Origin: Cellvibrionaceae bacterium
GTDB lineage: Bacteria > Pseudomonadota > Gammaproteobacteria > Pseudomonadales > Cellvibrionaceae
Length of the DNA stretch: 64,000 nucleotides
Assembly: GCA_021151825.1 (NCBI GenBank)
Contig: JAGKWQ010000005.1
Location: 62,001 to 126,000 of the forward strand
Reading direction: 5' to 3'
The position numbers and the translations under genes were made by a program. Positions 52,503 through 60,972 of this stretch are shown here, piece after piece; positions within the stretch are counted from its first letter, which is position 1; each line of letters opens with the position of its first letter. A model generated the notes under the pieces. That model saw nothing but the letters and a program-made list of their open reading frames with translations, made no database searches and was not told the DNA's origin.

Positions 52503-53114
52503 TTAATGCAATTGATGGGACACGGGGGCGGTGGTAGATGGATTAGCTGCAGCACCTGGCTCTGCGGCAAATTCAAAATACAGTGAACTCACCACCACAC
52601 GAACATATTCAGTCACTTCCATATAATCGGTTTCTGCGCCCGGCTCGTCTTCTTCATCATCGGCGTGTATTTGTACGATGTCAGCAAGGTCATGCAGCAT
52701 TTCTTCGGCTTCTTCAGAGATTTCGCGCTTGCCCTGGTGGTCAACGCTGCCAAAACCCGACAAAAATCCGTGGCACCATTCAGTGAGCGCACGAACGCGC
52801 CCACTGATCGGATTATCATCATCCGGCAACATTAATTTCAGATTCAGCTCGCCCTGCAATTGGTTGTTGGTACTGTAATAAAGACGGCTTAATGCATGAC
52901 GCACCTGCTCGTCGGGCGCAGCGATAAAATCGAGAAATTCAACGGCATCCAACAGCCAATTAATTTCCGTGAGTTGCGCACCACCCGCCAATTTTCCACA
53001 CAGTAATCCGTGCAATTCGGAAGGGCTGTTTAAGGTGCCTAACGGCGCTAAAAGGTTGGCGAGGTCGTCGAAATTCAGGGGGGATTGCAGGTAATCTTCG
53101 GGAGTTGTAGTCAT
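52503..53114 (-). CDS. ygfB: YgfB/UPF0149 family protein
   Basis: 203 residues, all helical with a negatively charged middle (HADDEEDEPGAETDYMEVTEY). Family marks are SPSELHGLLCGKLAGG, LTEWCHGFLSGFG and EEAEEMLHDLADI. In Pseudomonas YgfB affects ampDh3 and beta-lactam response; otherwise unknown. The start is 45 bases before pepP, and the gene diverges from zapB across about 233 bp that hold both promoters. Confidence 0.9.
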   Translation of the reverse strand: MTTTPEDYLQSPLNFDDLANLLAPLGTLNSPSELHGLLCGKLAGGAQLTEINWLLDAVEFLDFIAAPDEQVRHALSRLYYSTNNQLQGELNLKLMLPDDDNPISGRVRALTEWCHGFLSGFGSVDHQGKREISEEAEEMLHDLADIVQIHADDEEDEPGAETDYMEVTEYVRVVVSSLYFEFAAEPGAAANPSTTAPVSHQLH

Positions 53115-53347
53115 GGAAAGCCTCTCTGTCGCAATGGGCGAATGCTACCACGATTGACCTATGCGGCTCTGCAAAGTTTTTATATAGCAAATTCAATGGT
53201 TGATAAGGCTCAAGTAAAACCTGTTTGTTTATCATTTAATAACAATCAACTTCTCGAATTCACATTAACTTGGCCTGTTCGATTGACCACCTGCCGAGGG
53301 CGCAATATAGTGGGCGACCTGCGCTATTTACTGGTTATTGATAAATC

Positions 53348-53554
53348 ATGTCTGACGATCTTTTACTCGCCCTTGAAACCAAGCTGGATAAACTGATTCT
53401 GTTGTGTAATCGCCTGCAGCAGGAAAATGCCGACTTAAAGGCCCGCGAAAGTGAATGGCAACGCGAGCGGGTGCGCCTGATTGAGAAGAACGAACTTGCG
53501 CGCAGCCGTGTGGAAGCGATGATCACCCATTTACGTAACCTGGATGCCGAGTAA
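53348..53554 (+). CDS. ZapB-like coiled-coil protein
   Basis: 68 residues, one continuous charged coiled coil (LALETKLDKLILLCNRLQQE, NADLKARESEWQRERVRLI). It matches the short coiled-coil family placed before zapA in pseudomonads (TIGR02449-type), thought to be functionally close to ZapB of cell division. It ends 23 bases before the zapA start; the two are one operon. Confidence 0.85.
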   Translation: MSDDLLLALETKLDKLILLCNRLQQENADLKARESEWQRERVRLIEKNELARSRVEAMITHLRNLDAE

Positions 53555-53577
53555 TCGGCCAGTAATCGGGAATACCA

Positions 53578-53877
53578 ATGAGCAACGAAACCGTTTTTGT
53601 AAAAATCCTCGATAAAGAATATCAAGTCGCTTGCCCGCGCGAAGAGCGCCAGGCATTGATTGAATCTGCCCAATTGCTGGATGAGCGTATGAAAGCGATC
53701 CGCGGTACGGGCGCAATCATCGGTTTGGAGCGCATCGCAGTAATGGCAGCCCTCAACCTGAGCCACGAATTATTGCAAGCACGCCAGACGGGAAACGGCG
53801 GAGGTACTTCTGCAAGCCAGGTTGATTTAGTGCGATTGAATGAGAAGCTGGATCGCAGTTTGGCGAACCTTGGTTAA
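53578..53877 (+). CDS. zapA: Cell division protein ZapA
   Basis: 99 residues. FtsZ-ring-associated protein that crosslinks FtsZ filaments. Sequence VKILDKEYQVACPREERQALIESAQLLDERM is the ZapA globular domain, followed by the alpha-helix GLERIAVMAALNLSHELL and a Leu-rich coiled coil at the end. A strong terminator follows at 53899-53927. Confidence 0.95.
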   Translation: MSNETVFVKILDKEYQVACPREERQALIESAQLLDERMKAIRGTGAIIGLERIAVMAALNLSHELLQARQTGNGGGTSASQVDLVRLNEKLDRSLANLG

Positions 53878-53898
53878 TTGACAACGCTGCTTATCGTT

Positions 53899-53927
53899 AA
53901 AAAGCCCGCAATTGCGGGCTTTTTTTT
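53899..53927 (+). terminator. Terminator after zapA
   Basis: AAAAAGCCCGCAATTGCGGGCTTTTTTT: 12-bp stem with CAATTG at the top and a seven-T tail, 22 bases after the zapA stop. Confidence 0.92.
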
Positions 53928-54233
53928 CAGGTCGAGTCAAGATCGAAGATGTATTCCGATATAACTTCCGTGACACATCCTAAATACTTCCCTGTAGGCT
54001 CAAATCGGCATCCATACCTCATATGGCCACGGAAGCTATACCGAATCCATCTCAACTCCCTTCGAATGAAGGCCGACGACTGATATTTGTGCCAATCGAG
54101 CAATCTATATCCATAAGCAAATAATTTCGTTTTTTACCAGCCCCGTTTAAGACGAATAGTTGCTAAACGGTTATATAACCCAATCATAATTTCATTTGCG
54201 GAAGGCTAGTAACCTTGGGTTATACTGGCGCCA
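53928..54233. other. Gap between zapA and 6S RNA
   Basis: About 300 bp without a gene. It holds an imperfect 12-bp inverted repeat (ATAACTTCCGTG at 53961-53972 and CACGGAAGCTAT at 54028-54039, one mismatch). At its right end is TATACT at 54221-54226, a good -10 box for 6S RNA. Confidence 0.55.
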
Positions 54234-54408
54234 CGCCCTGGAATGTTCGCAAACCGACAAGTCCTTGAGCCGATTTCCACAAAACTGGTGGTGTCTCGTT
54301 GTGTTTGGTGTGCATGTCCGCCTGACGGAAAGCCTTAAAAACCACAGGTGCTACCTCCTTGAACCTATGGGTTCAAGGCCAGCTTGGTAGCGGCATTTCG
54401 GGGTCTCT
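54234..54408 (+). ncRNA. ssrS: 6S RNA (RNA polymerase regulator)
   Basis: Matches 6S RNA in primary sequence and fold: a 5' arm CCCTGGAATGTTCGCAAACC pairing with the 3' arm GGCATTTCGGGGTCTC, the conserved AGTCCTTGAGCCGA, GTGTGCATGTCCG, AAGCCTTAAAA and the hairpin CCTTGAACC...GGTTCAAGG near the 3' end. The central open loop binds sigma-70 RNA polymerase in stationary phase. TATACT lies about 8 bases before the 5' end. Position between zapA and ygfA is the conserved one. Ends are estimated to within a few bases. Confidence 0.93.
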
Positions 54409-54455
54409 TATTTCATTTCTGTTTTTTCCCGTTTTTATTTTGTTCAAGGCTGTTT

Positions 54456-55085
54456 ATGGCCGATTCACTGGATTTACTCCCATCCAATAACGACCAACAA
54501 AAAACCCTGTTGCGTAAAGAGTTGCGCCAGCGTCGTCGCGCACTTACTCCTACACAGCAAGCACAGGCATCTGCATTGGTATTGCGACATTTGTTGCGAT
54601 TCCCGGCATTTATGCGTGGCAGCCGGGTTGCACTGTATATCGCCAACGATGGCGAAATTGATCCAGCACCTATCGCGCAAAAGCTTTGGCAAATTGGCAA
54701 ACATTGTTACTTGCCGGTGTTGCGCCCTGGCACTGAACGCGAATTGTGGTTTGTGGAGTTCACCCCCAATACCCAACTCATTCCCAATCGCTTCGGTATT
54801 CCGGAACCGGATCATGGCGTTGCTCATAAACTACCAACACATTTGCTGGATGTCGTATTGATGCCACTGGTGGGATTTGATCGAACAGGCGCACGCTTGG
54901 GAATGGGCGGCGGCTTTTACGATACAACTTTCGCTTTCAAACAGGAAAAACGGCAAGGAAAACCATTACTGATTGGCTTGGCTCACAGCTGCCAGGAAGT
55001 TGAGTCATTGCAGGTCGATAGCTGGGATATTCCACTCATCGCCATCGCCACTGAAAAAGAAATGCTCACTCCCCACAAAAAATAG
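54456..55085 (+). CDS. ygfA: 5-formyltetrahydrofolate cyclo-ligase
   Basis: Converts 5-formyl-THF to 5,10-methenyl-THF using ATP. 209 residues from the ATG at 54456; the frame is open back to 54384 but that part overlaps 6S RNA. The family signatures are KELRQRRRALTP at the start, the substrate loop VALYIANDGEIDPAPI, and the ATP-binding DRTGARLGMGGGFYD near the end. It is cotranscribed with 6S RNA in many gammaproteobacteria. Confidence 0.95.
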   Translation: MADSLDLLPSNNDQQKTLLRKELRQRRRALTPTQQAQASALVLRHLLRFPAFMRGSRVALYIANDGEIDPAPIAQKLWQIGKHCYLPVLRPGTERELWFVEFTPNTQLIPNRFGIPEPDHGVAHKLPTHLLDVVLMPLVGFDRTGARLGMGGGFYDTTFAFKQEKRQGKPLLIGLAHSCQEVESLQVDSWDIPLIAIATEKEMLTPHKK

Positions 55086-55100
55086 CCTCCGCTATAAACG

Positions 55101-55130
55101 AAAAATCCCGCCGAAGCGGGACTTGTTTTT
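55101..55130. terminator. Bidirectional terminator with UUCG loop
   Basis: TCCCGC-CGAA-GCGGGA at 55106-55121. On the minus strand the loop is UUCG and a T-run follows, giving a better terminator than on the plus strand, where it closes ygfA. Confidence 0.85.
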
Positions 55131-55151
55131 AAATTCCGTTTTTCTGCGTTC

Positions 55152-55274
55152 TTACTCCGACATGGAATCAACAGCTGCCTCGGCAAATGACACCAGAGCA
55201 TTTACATCCACTACCGTGACGCAGACTCCCAGGCAGAACAAAAAAATCACTACTGAGAGAACATCGACTTTCAT
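55152..55274 (-). CDS. Candidate 40-residue single-pass membrane protein
   Basis: A frame of 40 codons from an ATG at 55274, preceded by AAGG seven bases away: MKVDVLSVVIFLFCLGVCV then TVVDVNALVSFAEA and AVDSMSE. One membrane helix (about 5-25) with two Cys, then a short acidic tail. It ends 22 bases before the minus-strand terminator with a UUCG loop. The start signal, membrane pattern and own terminator support it. No family known. Confidence 0.45.
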   Translation of the reverse strand: MKVDVLSVVIFLFCLGVCVTVVDVNALVSFAEAAVDSMSE

Positions 55275-55642
55275 GGTAATACCTTATTCATGACTGAAAA
55301 AATGGACAGCCATACCTTGCGTATTGTTATAGAGAACCACACAGCGAGATCAGTAACCACAAAACAGCACAGATGCAAAACACACCGGCTGTGGTGTCTA
55401 TTAATAATAGGCAGGGAATTTCAGGAATGAAATGGGCGACAGGAAGAAATTGGCGACAAAAAACGCAAAAAGCCTCAAATATCAGCAAGTTTCCCGATTT
55501 TCCTAGCGTATAACATGAAGAGTGGGAAATTCACCGATAAAAAACAGCACTTAAACAACGCATCCTTGCGTTGCGATTTACCGGTTGGTAGAGATAGCTG
55601 CTTGGTAGAGAGCTACTCAATAGATAGTTATCTGGTAAATAG
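55275..55642. other. Gene-free stretch with degenerate 15-bp repeats
   Basis: No credible gene. At 55584-55650 the minus strand holds four degenerate units of about 15 bases (AAATAACTATTTACC, AGATAACTATCTATT, GAGTAGCTCTCTACC and a longer fourth) immediately after the GH20 stop. Confidence 0.5.
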
Positions 55643-58231
55643 TTATTTGGTGGCGTTAGTCGGGCGGCTAGTAGCATCGCCCAGACGGCTGCGCACCAAT
55701 GCATTGGCATTACGCACACTCTCGTCGCCGCTGTAAGCAGTCCAGGTAGTGCCATTATCGATACTGTATTCAAGCTTGAGACCCGGCAATGCCGTATTCG
55801 CTTTCAGCACACCATCGTCGACAACTGCACCGGGAGGAGGCAAATAAAAGCTACCTCCGATGGCGGCGAGTTTGGGCAACTCTTTAACTGCCAATTGCAC
55901 AGAAAACGCGGCCCATTCAGCATTACGCGCTTCGATATTCGGCTTGTCGCCTTCCCATGAAGCTTTGTGCCAGGCGCGCTCCGCCAGCGGAATCAGGCGC
56001 GGATAAATCATCTCTTCCATTTGCTTGCCAGTACGGATGGTTTCACTCCATACCTGGCCTTGCAAACCGCGTAGGTTTTCCGGTTTCTCCAATGCAGGCA
56101 ATGCACGACCTACCAATGCTTCCAGGTTTTTAATCGGTGCGCCCATGCGGGTTTTATCGGCATTGGCGTAGAGGTTATCCGGCATGAAACCAAATACTTT
56201 GGCGGTATCGGTGTAACGTGCCGCCCAGTAATAACCGCGCTCTTCGGCGTTGGTTTCATAGGGGTGATCGAAATACAAATGGGTTGCGGGCGATAAAATC
56301 GGCTCGTAACCTGCGTTTGCCAAACGATAAGCGCGATCAGCGACACCCCACTCCCAAATATTATCCCAAGCGTTCGCGAGTACATGTTTGTTGGCAAACT
56401 GGCTGCGATTGAACGTGTTATTCGGATCGTACATCAAACCATCTTCCCAACCGGCCAGATCCAGGCCGCGCAAAGAACTGATCGCCGACACTTTGCTCAC
56501 GAAATACGGTTTGAGGTCAGCGACACCGGCAACCCCTTGTTCACCTTTGGCAAACAACGCATCACACGCGGGTGATGCAGTCCATGAACCAGCACCAACT
56601 TCATCACCACCCATGTGGAAAGTCACGAGTTTTGTGCCCGCTTTGCGATACATTTGCTGCAGTTCATAAACGACTTTATCGACAAATGCATAAGTAGACG
56701 GCAAGCAAACGTTGATGGAGTTATCGGTGTAACTTTGTACGGTGATGTATTGGGATTTATCCAACGGATCAGATAACAAATACTGTTCAGCTTCCGCTTT
56801 TTTGCCCGCCTTAAGCAATTTTTTGTACCGAGCTTCCATCGATTTCACTGCCGCGCGCGCGTGACCGGGCATATCAATTTCCGGGATCACTTCGATATGA
56901 CGCGCACTGGCATATTTTAAAATTTCAATAAAATCTGCCGTGCTGTAATAACCATTTCCCGAACCGGTTTTATGAGGGCCAGTACCAAGCTGAGTCAATA
57001 AACACGTTTGTTCAGTGAGATCAAAACAGCGATGCGCACCAATATCCGTCAACTCCGGCAAGCCCGGAATTTCAATACGCCAGCCTTCGTCTTCGGTTAA
57101 GTGCAAATGCAATTTATTGAGTTTGTAACGCGCCATTTGCTCGATCAACCGCAAGGTATATTCCTTGCCGTGGAAATTGCGGCCCATGTCGTAATGCATA
57201 CCGCGCCATTGAAAACGTGGTGCATCCACTGCAGAAAGTTGTGGAATGTTGTAACTGCTTGCGGTTTGTGCCGGCAATAAACTCAGTACACTTTGGATAC
57301 CGTAGAAAGCACCTGCGTTATCGCCCCCCACGATCGTAATTTTGTCGGCTGCAATATTGAGACTGTAGCCCTCAGCATTACCGATAGATTTATCTACTTT
57401 TACTTCGATTACCTTGCCAGATACCGGCAAATGATCGGCAACGGTTTTTACCGTTAAACCATATGCTTTTAATTGATCGGCAAAATATTTTGCTTCACCC
57501 GTTAAACGCCCGGCAAAATGAATTTGCCAACTGCTATCGAGTGCAACAGTGTCTTTACGATATTTGACTTCGGCGGGAGTCGGAATAATTTTTGCGCTGC
57601 TATCCGCTTTGATGGCGGCGGCATTTACCGCGAGGTTGTCTTGATAACGTGTCGCAGCGGTGGCGATTGGATATTCATCATTGCTCGCGCGCAATTGCTG
57701 TTCGGGTTTGCTAAATGGCTCGACAAACTCACTCAGGTTTTCGGTATTGGTATTTGCAAAAACTTCCGGCTGCAAACCAGCCTGGGCGATAAATGCGCGC
57801 GGCATAAAATCGGTGTAGCTCACCAGATGGGCGCCTGCCGTATAGGGGAAATCCAGCTTCGCATTTGCCGCTAAACCTTTAAAGGCGGCGGTGGGCGATA
57901 ACTCATGCAAATCGCCTTGTACGTGACGCAAGCTCAAACCTTCGACTTGGGTAGCATCCAGTTTGCGCACAGAATGGAAATAAATTCGCCAATCGCCCAC
58001 CCCCGCTGGCAAGGCCGATGAACCATTGGTGATGGTGACATGCGCCTGCGGTTTGGCGGCGAAATTACTGATCACACCAAAGCCCACTTTGGTATTACGG
58101 GCAATATCGTTAAGTTGTTGCTGGCTTAAATTGGCGGCACTGGCGCCCTGCGCAAGCCCAAGCGCCAGGGCTAATAATCCCAGACGCGCACTCATTAGTT
58201 TACGGGGTTGTTTAATTAGGGGTTGCTTCAT
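55643..58231 (-). CDS. GH20 beta-N-acetylhexosaminidase (chitobiase type)
   Basis: 862 residues; cleaves terminal GlcNAc/GalNAc from chitin oligomers and glycans. Signal peptide (1-33, ends GASA), no lipobox Cys, so soluble and exported. Domains: an N-terminal CHB_HEX carbohydrate-binding-like domain (about 40-200), a GH20b domain, the TIM-barrel with RGMHYDMGRNFH and LHLHLTEDEGW, and the catalytic Asp543-Glu544 in MGGDEVG, then a C-terminal CHB_HEX_C beta domain. Size and layout match Serratia chitobiase and Cellvibrio Hex20 enzymes. It stands alone, preceded by a 236-bp gap. Confidence 0.95.
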   Translation of the reverse strand: MKQPLIKQPRKLMSARLGLLALALGLAQGASAANLSQQQLNDIARNTKVGFGVISNFAAKPQAHVTITNGSSALPAGVGDWRIYFHSVRKLDATQVEGLSLRHVQGDLHELSPTAAFKGLAANAKLDFPYTAGAHLVSYTDFMPRAFIAQAGLQPEVFANTNTENLSEFVEPFSKPEQQLRASNDEYPIATAATRYQDNLAVNAAAIKADSSAKIIPTPAEVKYRKDTVALDSSWQIHFAGRLTGEAKYFADQLKAYGLTVKTVADHLPVSGKVIEVKVDKSIGNAEGYSLNIAADKITIVGGDNAGAFYGIQSVLSLLPAQTASSYNIPQLSAVDAPRFQWRGMHYDMGRNFHGKEYTLRLIEQMARYKLNKLHLHLTEDEGWRIEIPGLPELTDIGAHRCFDLTEQTCLLTQLGTGPHKTGSGNGYYSTADFIEILKYASARHIEVIPEIDMPGHARAAVKSMEARYKKLLKAGKKAEAEQYLLSDPLDKSQYITVQSYTDNSINVCLPSTYAFVDKVVYELQQMYRKAGTKLVTFHMGGDEVGAGSWTASPACDALFAKGEQGVAGVADLKPYFVSKVSAISSLRGLDLAGWEDGLMYDPNNTFNRSQFANKHVLANAWDNIWEWGVADRAYRLANAGYEPILSPATHLYFDHPYETNAEERGYYWAARYTDTAKVFGFMPDNLYANADKTRMGAPIKNLEALVGRALPALEKPENLRGLQGQVWSETIRTGKQMEEMIYPRLIPLAERAWHKASWEGDKPNIEARNAEWAAFSVQLAVKELPKLAAIGGSFYLPPPGAVVDDGVLKANTALPGLKLEYSIDNGTTWTAYSGDESVRNANALVRSRLGDATSRPTNATK

Positions 58232-58425
58232 AATTGGACTCCAGCCGCATAGATTGGGGTTGATTAGTCATCCAATAGTTATTATTGGCGTTAGAATTTT
58301 TCTGACAACGTTGTCCAGATTACACCAAAATCAACAGACCGCCAGTGCCTGAACATAAATTAACCCTGAGGATGAAAATGCAGGTTTAAGAATAGTCGCT
58401 GCGGTGCAGAATGCGCCGGAAAGAA

Positions 58426-58448
58426 AAAGGGCGCCGGAGCGCCCTTTA
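58426..58448 (-). terminator. Terminator after ilvA
   Basis: On the minus strand AAAGGGCGC-TCCG-GCGCCCTTT with five T following, 20 bases after the ilvA stop. Confidence 0.85.
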
Positions 58449-58467
58449 AATTTGAAGCATGAAACTA

Positions 58468-59982
58468 TTAACTCAAGAAAAACTGATAAGCCTCATTCCG
58501 GGTTTCATCCCAGTAGGGATAATTTAGCTCATTCAAAAACGTTTTCAGTTCGCCGTATTCTTTTTTAGGCACCTGCATACCAACCAAAACACGCGCCGAT
58601 GCAGAACCATGGTTGCGGTAGTGAAACAGGGAAATATTCCAGCGGCCCGCAACTTTAGTCAGGAAGGTCATCAACGCACCCGGACGTTCCGGGAACTCAA
58701 AGCGATATAACACTTCATCGGTGATTTGCGGAGCGTGACCACCCACTAAATGGCGAATATGCAATTTGGCCAATTCATTTTCGGTCATGTCGACCAGATC
58801 GTAGCCCTGCGCTTTTAATTCAGCGACAAGATCCGCGCGGTCATTACCGCCGGCACCAACCTGCACGCCCACAAAAATCTTGGCGTTAGTCGGGTCCGCA
58901 TAGCGGTAATTGAATTCGGTGATATTGCGTTTGCCGAGTGCTTTGCAAAATTCTTTGTACGCACCGGGGCGCTCGGGAATGGTCACCGCCAGGATTGCTT
59001 CGCGCTGCTCGCCGATTTCAGTGCGTTCGCTGATATAACGCAAACGGTCAAAATTGATGTTTGCACCGCAATCAATCGCGACCAGTGTCTGGCCGGTAAT
59101 ACCATATTTGGTTACGTATTTTTTCAAGCCAGCAACGCCGGTTGCGCCCGCCGGTTCGGCGATAGAGCGCGTGTCTTCAAAGATATCTTTGATGCCCGCG
59201 CAAATTTCATCGGTCGTTACAGTGATGCATTCATCCACCACTTTGCGCAGGATACGAAAGGTTTCCTCGCCGATTTGCGCCACCGCGATGCCGTCGGCAA
59301 ATATGCCAACTTGCGGCAATATCACACGCTTTTTCTTTTCCATCGCCGCCATGAGGCAGGCAGACTCATCGGATTCCACCGCGATAATTTTGGTTTCCGG
59401 ACGCAGGTATTTCACATAAGCGCCGATACCTGCAGCCAAACCGCCGCCACCGACAGCGATAAAAATCGCATCGATTTTGCCCGGATACTGGCGCAGGATT
59501 TCCATCGCAATGGTACCTTGGCCCGCGATAACTTCAGGGTCATCAAACGGATGGATATAGGTCAGGCCTTTTTCTTCCACCAGTTTTTTGGCGTGGGCAG
59601 AGGCTTCATCGTAGTTATCGCCGTGCAGTACGACTTTCGCACCGCGCGCTTTTACTGCATCGACTTTAATTGCCGGCGTCGTACGCGGCATCACAATAGT
59701 GGCCTTGATGCCCAAATGCTGGGAACCCAGGGCAACGCCTTGCGCGTGATTGCCGGCCGAGGCGCAAATCACACCGCGATTGCGTTCTTCTTCGGTCAAT
59801 TGCTGCAACTTGTTATAAGCACCGCGCAATTTAAACGAGAACACCGGTTGCAAGTCTTCACGCTTGAGCAACACTTTGTTGCCGGTGCGCGCGGACAACA
59901 AGCGCGCTTCATCAAGCGGGGTTTCTATCGCCAGATCGTAGATGCGGGCATTGAGGATACGTTTTATGTAGGATTCAGGCAT
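58468..59982 (-). CDS. ilvA: Threonine ammonia-lyase, biosynthetic
   Basis: PLP enzyme making 2-oxobutanoate from threonine, the entry to isoleucine. 504 residues. The PLP lysine is Lys51 in VFSFKLRGAYNK, and the glycine loop binding the cofactor phosphate is AVGGGGLAAGIGAYV. Two C-terminal ACT-like regulatory domains (about 330-410 and 420-504) give feedback inhibition by isoleucine. It diverges from rpiA, as ilvA does in Pseudomonas (rpiA-ilvA divergent). Confidence 0.97.
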   Translation of the reverse strand: MPESYIKRILNARIYDLAIETPLDEARLLSARTGNKVLLKREDLQPVFSFKLRGAYNKLQQLTEEERNRGVICASAGNHAQGVALGSQHLGIKATIVMPRTTPAIKVDAVKARGAKVVLHGDNYDEASAHAKKLVEEKGLTYIHPFDDPEVIAGQGTIAMEILRQYPGKIDAIFIAVGGGGLAAGIGAYVKYLRPETKIIAVESDESACLMAAMEKKKRVILPQVGIFADGIAVAQIGEETFRILRKVVDECITVTTDEICAGIKDIFEDTRSIAEPAGATGVAGLKKYVTKYGITGQTLVAIDCGANINFDRLRYISERTEIGEQREAILAVTIPERPGAYKEFCKALGKRNITEFNYRYADPTNAKIFVGVQVGAGGNDRADLVAELKAQGYDLVDMTENELAKLHIRHLVGGHAPQITDEVLYRFEFPERPGALMTFLTKVAGRWNISLFHYRNHGSASARVLVGMQVPKKEYGELKTFLNELNYPYWDETRNEAYQFFLS

Positions 59983-60089
59983 GGTGCTTCTTGCTTTTGC
60001 AGAGTGAAAAAAGTCGCCGCAGTGTAAACAATTTGGCCGCCGCTGGCACGGCGATATCCGTATAATGCGGCAAGTTTTTTTACAGTTTC

Positions 60090-60172
60090 ACCCCCTCCCA
60101 GCCTCCCCCTTGATTAAGGGGGAGGAGCTTAGCCCCTCCTCTATTATTAAGGGGAGGGTTGGGGAGGGGTTA
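60090..60172. repeat. Double palindromic GC-rich repeat in the rpiA leader
   Basis: Two inverted units, each with an inner hairpin: CCTCCCCCTT with AAGGGGGAGG (60102-60125), and CCCCTCCTCT region with GGGGAGGG (60133-60158). The outer ends CCCCCTCCC (60091-60099) and GGGGAGGGG (60161-60169) pair. Same architecture and size (83 bp) as the nir element at 19369-19450 but a different sequence. It lies 26 bp before rpiA. Confidence 0.75.
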
Positions 60173-60197
60173 ACTAATCAGCACAACAGAGAAAACC

Positions 60198-60872
60198 ATG
60201 ACTCAAGATCAGCTCAAACAAGCTGTCGCGCGCGCGGCGATTGAATACATCAAACCCAAATTGTTTAACGATTCGATTATCGGTGTTGGTACCGGTTCGA
60301 CGGCCAACTTTTTTATCGACTACCTGGGTGAGATCAAATCCCTGTTTTCCGGCGCAGTCGCTAGCTCCGATGCCTCCGCCGAGCGTTTGAAAAAACTCGG
60401 GATTGAAGTGCTGGACTGTAATTCTGTCAGCGAGCTGGTGGTGTATGTGGATGGCGCGGATGAGAGCAACGCGTATTTACACCTGATCAAAGGCGGTGGC
60501 GCAGCGTTGACGCGCGAAAAAATCGTGCGCGCGGTTGCCAAAGAATTTGTGTGTATCGCCGATGAAAGCAAGTGGGTTGATGTACTGGGTAAATTTCCAT
60601 TGCCGGTGGAAGTTATTCCGATGGCGCGTTCTTATGTCGCACGCGAACTGGTAAAGCTGGGCGGCGCACCGGTTTATCGCGATGGCGTTGTGACCGACAA
60701 TGGCAACGTGATTCTGGATGTTTTCAATTTGCAAATTGTTGATCCGGTCGCACTGGAAAATCGTATTAACCAGATAACAGGCGTAGTGACGAACGGCTTA
60801 TTTGCTGCAAAACCGGCAGATGTTTTGTTGCTTGGTACCAAAGACGGGGTAAAAACCCTGCTTCCGCGCTAA
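60198..60872 (+). CDS. rpiA: Ribose-5-phosphate isomerase A
   Basis: Interconverts ribose-5-P and ribulose-5-P. 224 residues. Family motifs are GVGTGSTANFFIDYL (phosphate loop), VDGADESN (catalytic Asp), KGGGAALTREKIV and a C-terminal GVVTNGLFAAKPADVLLLG. Length matches E. coli RpiA. Divergent from ilvA; the leader carries the palindromic repeat element. Confidence 0.97.
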   Translation: MTQDQLKQAVARAAIEYIKPKLFNDSIIGVGTGSTANFFIDYLGEIKSLFSGAVASSDASAERLKKLGIEVLDCNSVSELVVYVDGADESNAYLHLIKGGGAALTREKIVRAVAKEFVCIADESKWVDVLGKFPLPVEVIPMARSYVARELVKLGGAPVYRDGVVTDNGNVILDVFNLQIVDPVALENRINQITGVVTNGLFAAKPADVLLLGTKDGVKTLLPR

Positions 60873-60972
60873 ATCTGCGTAACATACGTGGCGGACAAAT
60901 ACGCACCGCCACGTTTTCCTTACCTATACTCAAAGGACCGTCCTATCCCCGGTTTTCTTTGAGGCACTTCCT

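Noticed and set aside
54384..54455. Longer ygfA start
   Set aside because: It overlaps the 3' arm of 6S RNA; the ATG at 54456 gives the family N-terminus.
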